From: Rhynchonema sp. JSB1_4 | Taxonomy: Eukaryota; Nematoda; Chromadorea; Monhysterida; Xyalidae | Reading direction: 5' to 3' | Assembly (NCBI GenBank): GCA_030248065.1 | Contig: JASAMV010003287.1 | Span: 62,001 to 126,000, forward strand | DNA length: 64,000 nucleotides | In this document: piece after piece, positions 47,470 through 56,947 of the stretch | How positions within the stretch are numbered: position 1 is the first letter of the stretch | How the letters are laid out: every line of letters begins with the position of its first letter | The notes under the pieces: generated by a model | The model's database searches: none | Seen by the model: only the letters and a program-made list of their open reading frames with translations | Told to the model about the DNA's origin: nothing | Program-made: the position numbers and the translations under genes

Positions 47470-50378
47470 CTTGCCGGCCGCCGCGCGTTTATAATCCACG
47501 TCTTTGCTCGTGTCATGCTTTCTCCGTTTATAAGATGAAACGGCGGGTTTGTCACCTGAACAAAGAAATCAGATTTGTCAAAAAAAAACCTGCACAACAG
47601 ATAGTGAAAACTTTTATCTCACGATATTCTAAAGAAACATTGCACAGCATCTTCGCAAAGGAAAGTCTCTGACCAAATAAGAAACGACAAAATAAATTCC
47701 TCTAAAGCGAACCCGACCTCCTCCGCCCGCGCGTCTGGCCTTTTTCCGTTTGGGTTTGTATTCGCTCGAGACCACGCTGGACTCGGAGTACACATAGCTG
47801 CTCGCACCACTGCGATTGTCGTACGAGTCCACCGACGTGGCTCGTTGGTCGTCGACACTGTTGTCATTGTAACCATCGACGTCGCAGTCGCGATGGCGTC
47901 TGAAACGATGATGATGGTATCGGTATGATGGAATGAAAATCTTTATATGAAATTGAACATGTCTTCGCAAATTCAGAGTGTTAGTACGGTTTGCTGTATG
48001 GGAATTAGAGGCGTTTTTTTGACGTAGCTTGTTCCCAGCTCTGGTACCAATTTGGTGGAACCTAATTTTGCACAACAACGCACCAGCAAGACCGGGAGAC
48101 CGAAGCACAGCCCACAAGGCGGCCAGTTTGGAACCGGATAGACCATAACAATGGTATAACACCAGTGTGTTTTGTCCGGCTCGGCCTGTTTTCAAAGACG
48201 GGCGAGGTGCCAGGCCTCGTCGGTGCGAAGACCTCTGGCCATTGGCCAAGAGCAGGTCAGATCTTATGGCTAGCGTAAAATATCACTGTGCACAAAAGTG
48301 TCTACGAACAAGTACGAAACAACAGATGACAAAACAGCAGCCAATCTGTTGAACCTGGATTGCAGCAACACAGCAGAAAAACAGCATTACTTGAAGGGGT
48401 GCGCAACGTTCAGGCAAAATGAGAATTCAAAAACTAATACACATAAAAAGAAAATCCAGTGATACTCAAACCAAACCGGCACAATCGCCCACCTCTGATT
48501 GCGATGGTCGTTTCTGCGATGGTGCCGCTTGCTGCGTTTGCGCGACGAGCCTCTTGATTTTCTCCTCGCCTTGTTGTGTGTGGATCGCTTCTTTCCTGGA
48601 ACGATTCCTAAAGACTTATAATTTGTAACTTTGCATTAAATGCCAACGGCAAACATCCAGTCCAAGCGTCCGGACCTTTACCGGAATGTTTGTCGCGTTT
48701 GCGCCTGTCATTATCCGTTTTTCGATGTCGTCGTTTGTTGCGATCGGATCGTTCCGTCGAGCCATCGCTGCTCGAATGTCGACGACGTTTGTGCGCGCGT
48801 GTCGATGTCGTATCGTTGCCTGCAATATTGACACAATAAACAAACAATTGTTATTATTTAGTGTTCTCTTATCGTCTTATCTTCGTCAAGAAACCGTGAT
48901 AAAACAGCACGATTGTCTACAAAGGAAACAGTTTGGTTTTTATAATGTTGGTTTGTGTTTTGTGAGACGCGAAACCACAATGTTTTTGCAATAAAACTAT
49001 TTATGCGACGTTTCGATGCCCACAAAGCATCATCATCAGGCAAATTACCCACTTTTGTATGGGTTTGGCTTGAAAACCCTTGAAAACATTGTGGTCTCAC
49101 AAAAGACAAACCAACATTATGAATTTCATCGGCCACAACCAAAGAGTCAACGTCGCGCAACTCAAATATCAGTTTGGTTTTTATTGCTTCGCGAGGACTG
49201 AGAGTGCTGTTATATCAGTTTAAAAGACAAGAGACCAATCTGATGATGACGTGATACGGAAAAGGTCAGTCTTTCTGTTTCAAAAGAGCAACAACAATCA
49301 ACACAACGCGGCAGTGTTTTCGAACCAAATGTTGGTGCCAGTTTCAGTTTTTTCAGCAGGTGAATTTTTTTATTTTAGTACGTGCCTGATTTTGGCGCGT
49401 TCTGTGGTCTGGGTCCTATTCTAGGTGGCAGACATAGAACGCCAAAAAAAAGGTGCGGACACCGTCAAAGCCCCCAAGAAAAAGAAAAAAAAAAAAAAAT
49501 TATTTCCATTTTCCAATATGACTAAGGGCTACTGGAAAATGAAATAAATAAAACATTTCCTGCAGAGCCATGTTTTACATGTGACAAAAAATTCCAAATT
49601 TGTGTGCCTGTGACACCTGGTGTCACTTGAAGTAAAAACGTCGATCCGACCTCTTCTCCTATCCTTCATTCTGTCACTGCCACGTGAGCTGTTCATCACC
49701 AAGCTGCTCGTGTTCAGTCGTTCAAGCAGACGCGTGTTGTCACGACTGAACGAATTGTCGTCATACCTGCACGAAACAAGAAATAAAATAAATGTTAAAT
49801 CTGTGAATAACAACAAGCATAACAATAAAAAAGATTTTGAAGTTCGCAGGAGAGAATACTACTGTACCATTTATAAAAAGTGTACCGGTACCCCAATCCC
49901 GATCCCGTAGGGATAGTGAAAAAGCGAGCGCCCTGTTCAAGGTTAAGTGCGCTTTCATTTTTATTTGTTTCTACTGTGTTAGACACCGCGCAGAACCTCC
50001 TCTCGATCCAGCAAAGCAATCAGCTGAAGTCTTACTGCACGCATTGTCACAACGATTCCGTCAGAGGCAAACGTAGCATCACGGCTGCGCTCAAATATTG
50101 TCAACGCTATACTTGGCACGTATAACTCACGCAAAAATACAGAAACTGGGCGCTGACGACATTAGCATAAGCCCGATTGCACCAGCCCCATCACTTTCAC
50201 CAACCGTGACACGCGTTGCGGACATTGTCTGAGATTGTAGTAGTGCGACGATCGAATGGTGGCCACCGACGATTGTGTCGTGTCACGAACGACGCCGTTG
50301 TACTGATGCAACGACGAACCCACTTGTTCCACGAGCAACACCGGCGAACTGCAGTTGTGCGCTACCAGGTATTGCGTT
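47470..50378 (-). CDS. Arg/Ser-rich exon chain, nuclear-type; separate gene or alternative kinase N-terminus
   Basis: Six exons chain in phase: 50205-50378, 49627-49766, 48676-48819, 48493-48595, 47718-47899 and 47470-47555. The first encodes a non-basic segment (YLVAHNCSSPVLLVEQVG, SSHYYNLRQC). The rest is very basic and Arg/Ser/Lys-rich (KRRRHSSSDGS, NKRRHRKTDNDRRKRD, RRKSRGSSRKRSKRHHRR, KPKRKKARRAGGGDKP) and ends YKRAAAGK in phase 0. No terminal stop was found in the chain and no starting ATG in the first exon, so both ends lie elsewhere. CLK kinases usually have an RS-rich N-terminus, and this phase-0 end fits the first common kinase exon at 39136. An independent SR-like gene is the alternative. 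Confidence 0.6.
48938..49125. repeat. Inverted repeat flanking a hammerhead-like motif
   Basis: AATGTTGGTTTGTGTTTTGT near 48943, with CCACAATGTTTT after it, is inverted at 49079-49124 (AAAACATTGTGG, then the complement). Between them, on the minus strand at 49007-49039, lies CTGATGATGATGC, a short loop, GCATCGAAACGTC. This has the CUGAUGA, hairpin and GAAAC core order of a hammerhead ribozyme. Such motifs accompany Penelope-like elements. No reverse transcriptase is seen here. Confidence 0.45.
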
Positions 50379-51140
50379 CTGCAATGCACAATAATTCTGG
50401 CAATGATTCAACAAAGTGTATTTTTTACCGTATTTATTGTGCTGGTGGATAAATCGTTTTTTCATGAAAAAATGAAAAAAAGGGTTTTTGTCGTGGCTCG
50501 AATTCCGACAATACTAATTTTGGCGGTGAACTCGAAGTCGGATTTCTTCAGGGCGGCCACCCCGGCCCGATTTTCCAAACGAAATCAGAGGTCTCAATCG
50601 GGCCGGGAAGGGAATTTAGACTTTTTAGGTTGGGCCAGGCCGGAGAGTTGGAATAGCGGGCCAGAATTCAGCAGGAAACAAAAGGAAAAAAATCTTTGTT
50701 TTGTTTGCAAAATCGAGCGAGCGAAAATTTTTCCTGAACCACAAAAATGACCAAAAAGTTTTGTATCAGGACGTAAGTGCGCTGAGCGTTTCCTTTTTTA
50801 GTTTAGAATGACTTCAAAAAAGGTATTTTTTTAAGAAATTTCCTTTGTTCCAAACTCTGTACTGTACCGGGCCGGGCTGACCGTGACAATTCTCACGATT
50901 TCGAAATAAAATTGATCAGCGCCGTCTACACAGCAACGCTTCCATAAAAAAACTCACTTTTTACAAAAGCTTGGCCTTTGGCCACCACAGACAGAGTTGG
51001 TTCGGAAACAAAAGGAGAAATTTTTTTCCTTTCTCCGAAGAAAAAATGACCAATTAGGAAAAATCACGGATTTTAGGGAAAGAAATGGAAACCCCGAAGA
51101 AAAAAAACTGAAGTTTCAGGAAAAAATTCGGGACACAATG

Positions 51141-51773
51141 GCTGGAATTCACAAAAAAAGTCAAGCTCACCGTCAAGCTCAACGTCAAAGTTCACCGTAA
51201 AACTCAACGGCACGTGTGAAATGACGTTGAACTATCCCGAGTTCACCGTCAAGTTCATCGTCAAGTTCAACGTCAACCTCACCGTCAACATCAACGTCAA
51301 AAAATTGGGAAAGAAAATTACGCGCAAGATTTTATGCCGCAAACTGCATTCCGCAGTTTTTTATCTTATTTATTTCCGTTATTTGCTTTATTTTGTTATT
51401 TTAAACTGTATTTTAAACTGTATTCGTTCAATTGTACACATCGCTCGCAGTTGCTCAATCCGTTGCCGCCGCCTCTCAAAGTCTCAAGCCTGTTCCACGC
51501 TGGCATTTCTCTCTGATAAATACTCGAACAAACTCGGTAAAAGTACAAAACTGACAAAATAAAGCAAATAACGGAAATAAATAAGATAAAAAACTGCGGA
51601 ATACAGTTTACGGCATAAAATCTTGAGCGTAATTTTCATTCCCAATTTTTTGACGTTGATGTTGACGGTGAGGTTGACGTTGAACTTGACGGTCAACTCG
51701 GGATAGTTCAACGTCATTTCACACGTGACGTTGAGTTTTACGGTGAGCTTGACTTAGTTTTGTGAATTCCAGC
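51141..51773. mobile_element. Large foldback element with 5-bp target duplication
   Basis: The left end GCTGGAATTCAC is inverted at the right end GTGAATTCCAGC; CAATG flanks both sides (51136-51140 and 51774-51778). Arms of about 260 bp pair along most of their length. Their outer half consists of short GTCAAC/GTTCACC repeats, their inner half of a shared unique sequence (GCGGAATACAG-type block). The loop is about 150 bp. No protein. Confidence 0.8.
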
Positions 51774-53043
51774 CAATGAGTCAAAAAGCTTCCCCGTGCC
51801 ACAAAAATGTAGGCCATTTAGTGTGGGCCCGTGGACCGTAGGTTTGGGTTACCGTGGGTGGAATCAGTGGTGTCGTTGAGAAATCGAAATTTTTCCCACA
51901 CCCAGCCCAATTTTCGGGAAATTTGCCGAACATACCCCCAAAAATCAAAAATTTCCGAAAAAAAAAACGTTTTTTATCTGCCTGCAACTGTAACCGCGAC
52001 TTTCGCAAGGATTTGGCACCGGATTAATCATTTTTTGCAATTTTTTGGTTTGTAGCGGGCCGGGCCGAGTTTTCCCTCGCACGGTAACGGTAGTCGGTCG
52101 AGTCGAGCCGGAAATCGGAATTCCCGGCCCGCTGGCCCGCACTGTCGCGCCGGGCGCTGTGCCGATCTGTCGGGCGTTTGTTGGGACCAGAGTTCGGTAG
52201 GAAACAAAAGGAAAAAATTTTTCGTTTTCTTTCGTTTTTTCCGAAGAAAAAATGGTACCCAAAGAAAAGGAAAAAATATGGGAAAAAATGAAGCATAGGA
52301 AAAAACGATATTTTTTTCAGGAAAAAAACGAAAAATCGAAAGGAAAAAACGTCTGTCCAGCAAAAAAAAAAATCAAATTTCCGGAAATGGTGAAATTGAG
52401 ACGATTGAGAGTTGAGTAGTTCGTTTTCCATTCCATTTCATTTGTCATCAGTGTTTTTTTCTTGTGTGTGAAGTTTTGTTTCTTTTGTGTTGGGGCGATA
52501 TCTTGCTGCAAGTGCATGAAAAACGACAAAAGTTTATGTTTGGAGCTCAGCCAAACATAAAATTTTATCGTTTACTTCGGTCTGGAGAACATAAATATGG
52601 TGAATTGACGAGGTTATGTCATTGTCCTCAGAAACAGTTGTTTCCTATCTCGTTGTATGATTATTCATGAATGAATTTCATTGTTTCAGCTCGGGATTGG
52701 GATTTTGGCATTGGCAGGCGGCTGTGCGACGACGAAAAACAAGGTCTACCCGTGTGTCATGCAAATAAATGCTGTTTTACAGACAAAAATAGCTTTTTTT
52801 CATCTCAAACTGGCTGTTTTTTTCATTATGGAAAGAAAAAAATAGCAAAAAAATGGTCATTGAAAAAAAGAAAAAATTGTTTTTTCCTTTTGTTTTCCTT
52901 TTTTTCCTATTAAGAAAAAAATGAGCAAAAAAATTTTTTTCCGAACTCTGCCCAGAGGTCGCAATCGGGCCCCGGCCCGGCCCGAATTTTTGGCTCCGAT
53001 TTTAAACCCAATTGTCATAATTTTTACGACTTTTTGAACCTTA

Positions 53044-53456
53044 TCGTAAAAACCTAAATACAGCCCCCCCCCGGAATAGAGCCCCCCCGTAATACAGCCC
53101 CCCAAAAAGGGGTCAGTGAATTAATAGAGCCCCCCTTAAGTAACATCCCCTATACAGTAGTGTATTAAGGCTTGATAGTGGTGCACAGGTACATTTATGC
53201 ATGTTTGTTGTTCGTTCAGAGCACATAATACGCCTCTTATTGACGAATAGACTCGAATAAATGCGATTACAAGTGCAAAAAACATCCTTTCAAACCCCTT
53301 TTTAGAGGTTTTTGGGGGTATTTTTGGGAACAATTTTTCAGGTTCGGGTCAGTGAATTAATAGAGGCCCCCCGGAATAGAGCCCCCCGTAATAGAGCCCC
53401 CCCAAAATGGGGTCAGTGAGTTAATAGAGCCCCCCCTTCTATTTAGGTTTTTACGG
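53044..53456 (-). mobile_element. Solo copy of the TA-flanked G-rich MITE
   Basis: Ends TCGTAAAAACCTAAATA and TATTTAGGTTTTTACGG, with TA on both sides. The interior matches the element at 5398-7175 in reverse orientation, without the hAT-like insertion and without the tandem duplication. It is therefore closest to the ancestral form. It is itself embedded between inverted AGGTCGCA/TGCGACCT sequences. Confidence 0.8.
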
Positions 53457-54304
53457 TATTTTTATGGTTGAAAATCAATTTTTGACAAAAAATCCCTACT
53501 TTTTCAGTAAAATAAGTCACTTCAGAAGCTTCGGGCCGGGGTGCCCGGCCCGGTCCGTCTTCTCGATCTCGACTCGATCTCGCTCGCCCCGGCCCGATTG
53601 CGTGCGACCTCTGCTTACTGGTCCCAGGAAGGAACACTTTCAAAACAAAAAGCAGAAACAGAAACAAACTTTCGAGATTCGTTGTTGCGTGCGCGCGAAT
53701 TGCTGCCTCGACTCGAATGCGATGCGTGATTCGGGGGCAAATCGGGACGGCGCTTGCGCGATCCCATCGAAGTTCAATCCACGTTGCACCCGATTAGGTA
53801 CCTTAAACGAACAATAACCTTGGAAACACAAATATTTCAAAACGGTAAAGAAAGGTTTGTTTTGTTGTCAATCCGGAAACCGAAGTGACAAAACCGCCGA
53901 ACCGAATGAAACTCTGTTCCGTGAGAAAATAAAAAATTGAAAGGCAGCCAATCTCTCTCGATTCATTTGAAAATCCTCCCCATGGTGACCCCTCCTTGAG
54001 AAAATCAGATGAATGTCAAGTCAACGAATGTATAATACATATTTTACATGGCAAAATTATTTTAATCTAATTTTGAACCAACCAATAACGAGCGATAGAA
54101 AATGCACGCTCAGCCAACAAAACAACAAAGTCAGAAGAAGGCTCACAGGCGGTTCGTGCCCCCTGCAGATCGGCTCTGGGGGCAAGACTGATTACGGGGA
54201 TTTGAAAATAAAACGGATTGAACGGAATCCGCACAATCAGCCTTCCCCCAGGGCCGTTTCACGGGTAAACTGATTACGAGTGCTATGCATGCCACGCATG
54301 TATT

Positions 54305-54405
54305 CAGCTTAAGCCCAAGCCTAAGTTTAGGCCGGCCCACGCCTAAATATGTGCGCAAACGTGAGCCTAAGTCTAAACTCAAGCCTAAGCGCAAGCCTTG
54401 GTTCA
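54305..54405. repeat. Degenerate GCCTAA/TTAGGC array
   Basis: AAGCCTAAG, GCCTAAA and related units recur irregularly. It is the complementary strand form of the array at 55679-55735. Confidence 0.5.
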
Positions 54406-54738
54406 GGACGAAGTTACAGCTGGATTCCGTTTAATCCGTTTTATTTTCCAGTCCATAGTCAGTCTTCCCCCAGCACGCAAAAATCCGTTTAATCCGGAAA
54501 ATCTAGCCCGTTTTATTTATAATCAGTCTTCCAGGCACTTATAAGTCACCTGTACATGTCATGTTCGTTCATACGTATGTGGTGAATACAGCAGTTATTT
54601 TGATGCCGTAATTTCATATGGGAGTAAATGACAAAGCCAAACGAATGGCTGGTTTGTAAGCAATCGCATTTGGAATTGTAAGCGTGAGATAAAATAATTG
54701 GCACAGTAATGTCAGGATATTTCTTCGACTTTTTTTGT

Positions 54739-55870
54739 TCAGACCCTGACGGGCTTCGCTGATGCACGTATTCCTTCGCCACCGCCCAAAAACTTCACAC
54801 CGAGACGTCGACGTTTCTTCTTTTTCTTGTTTTTGCTATTCTGTTGTTTGTTATTCGAGTCACAGACTTCTGGCAAAATCGGCGGGGCTAAAACCATGCT
54901 CTCGTTTATTTTGTCAGACGTTTCTGAAGCTAACTAACTAAAAAGTTTGCATCATAGCGTGGCACCTGTGTCCGGTTTCAGTTTATTGAGATCAACCAAT
55001 TTGCCGTTCTCATTCTGCGCCCCACACCTGTTATCATGCCGTTTGTTGTGTCTCGTCAGTTTGCCATCAGCCACCATGTTCGGCGCCGCTGTGGGGCTTG
55101 ATGAATCTACAAAACATGCATAATGGTTCAGGGTTAGCAATCTTTGTTTGAAATGATGATAAACAAATAATTTTCAGCCATGATGTGACACACCTGTATC
55201 AACAACACCGTCTTTGAACATCACGGAAGGCAACGGCGGCATGGCTCTTCGTGTTGTTTTGGAAGACGCGTATGGTGCCTTGGGGTCAGGCGTGATTGGA
55301 GCTGTATTTGGAATTGGTATTGTGTACTTTGAAAGAAACTGCGCGCTGTCGTTTCGAACCCAAATATTCAATTTGCATGTCTTTCGTTTTCATCAGCAGA
55401 TAATTGCGTTCCCGAAAGCTGAGCGTTGCTTTGGTGGCGTGCGGCGCGGGCACATACTGGTCGTATTTGAGGGGTCGCCACGCAGCTGAAATTGACGGGT
55501 CTGGTCGAAAACGTGGGATAAGGCTGAGACCAAGCCAAGCTGTGAGTCAATTCATTCCTCCTCATATTGTCAAACCAGAATTTAGAAGTTATCCAAAAAA
55601 CGAAGAATGACTCAGCAATGCATTTTGGTCCAGTCCAGTTACAAAATTGACTTCCCTTTTTCTCAAGCTTAGGTTTGGGCTTAGGCTTAGGCTTACTATT
55701 AGGCCTAGGCTTAGGCTTAGGCCAAACCTTGAGCCAAACCGTGTCTTCTATCGCGAAATCGAAAATTCGCGTTTTCTCTCTGTCAAGGCAACTGGACTAG
55801 CTTTTCCCAACAGCAATCCACACGCACCTTCCTCGTGTTCCATATCCTCCTCCGAGATTGACGACATCAT
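54739..55870 (-). CDS. Small basic protein with RVxF-like motifs (five exons, 203 residues)
   Basis: I do not recognise the family. Exons 55828-55870, 55328-55485, 55194-55278, 54966-55106 and 54739-54923 chain in phase. The start MMSSISEEDMEHEE is acidic. A central block (WRPLKYDQYVPAPHATK, LSFRERNYLLMKTKD, IEYLGSKRQRAVSFK) looks like the conserved core. The C-terminus is strongly basic (KNKKKKKRRRLGVKFL) and probably a nuclear localisation signal. RAVSF and LGVKF resemble RVxF protein-phosphatase-1 docking motifs, so a PP1-associated regulator is possible but unproved. One intron (55279-55327) is only 49 bp and ends in AAG. Confidence 0.65.
55679..55735. repeat. Interstitial TTAGGC telomere-type array
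   Basis: Five exact TTAGGC units and several one-base variants occur within about 57 bp, inside the first intron region of the 54739-55870 gene. TTAGGC is the standard nematode telomere hexamer. Confidence 0.65.
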
Positions 55871-56194
55871 GATGAAATCAGGTTAAAAGTGATCAGATTG
55901 TATCGAATGAAGACAGTAGAAATATGAAAATATAATTTATATCATAACACATCGACCATCCCACATTCAGGCGTTGCTTCCCCCATGAGATTCGCGGTTG
56001 ACTGCGTACCCTGTGCATGCGATGGATCTAACATCAAGAAGCATGGGGCAAAAGTGTGCATGCAAGTGCAAAGCAGCAACTCATGCAAAAAGAGATAGCG
56101 AACGTCAACGCACCTTTCGGCTCTTATCACGTCTGATTAATAATACACGGATTTGTTTTTTGATTAGTTGATCCGCACACGAAAAAATAATTCT

Positions 56195-56387
56195 GACAGA
56201 GGGCCCCCGGGAATCCCCCCCGCGCCCCCCCCGCCCCGCACACCCCAACCCAACCCCCCACCACACCAAACACACACACCCCCCCCCCACGCCAACAAAC
56301 CCCCCCCCCCCACACCCCCCACCAAGAAAAAGAAAGAAAAGAAAAAACAACCACCCCCCAACCCCCCCACCACCACCCCCCCCCCCC

Positions 56388-56425
<38 letters not shown>

Positions 56426-56450
56426 CCCCCCCCCCCCCCCCCCCCCCCGG
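56195..56450. repeat. C-rich low-complexity tract
   Basis: About 250 bp of nearly pure C on the plus strand with A-rich interruptions. The Gly-rich open frame on the opposite strand is an artefact of composition. Homopolymer lengths are unlikely to be reliable. Confidence 0.8.
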
Positions 56451-56947
56451 CTTGCAGTTCTGTCTTGTATTCTGCCACATCACCTGATTTTGTCGAGCAT
56501 GAGTAAAACTGAATAACACTAGATCACACGAGCACACTCATGAGATTCAATCAAATGTCAATTCAGCTTTTTGATTTTGTGGATCGCGTAGAATTGTTTG
56601 CTCCAACACCAAAAAGAACAATATGAACCCCACAAACGTGGAAATTATCTGCAACCACAAGGTGGTGGTAATGTTAGCGAATGCGGGATATCAATCAAAA
56701 TCGGCCGAACCGGCTGAAAATTGGTGGGTAATCGATGACGCTGATCACGAACATGGAACAGTTTTTTAGCCGGACCAATATCGGTCCCAGCGCACGCATA
56801 ATTCGGTTTCTCAATTTTCTGCGGAACCCGGCACTTGCGTACACAACGTGGAGGACAAAAAAGGACAACTAAATCATCATATATGAAAATGACAAGTCTG
56901 CGTGTTTCCGTCGCAAAAGCGCAGCCAAAGTTTTTTGTTCGCACACT

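Larger units (their letters stand above)
50470..54640. other. Transposon-rich, gene-free region
   Basis: Holds the foldback at 51141-51773, the MITE at 53044-53456 nested in another repeat, several GGCCGGGC-rich segments starting near AGGTCGCAATCGGGC (52956) and inverted near 53600, and A-rich purine tracts of the GGAAACAAAAGGAAAAAA type near 50677, 51002 and 52200. A stretch similar to 53500-53620 also occurs at 7915-8030. No host exon was recognised. Confidence 0.6.

Noticed and set aside
56105..56537. Long Gly/Pro-rich open frames on both strands
   Set aside because: They are products of a C/G homopolymer tract with no splice or domain support.
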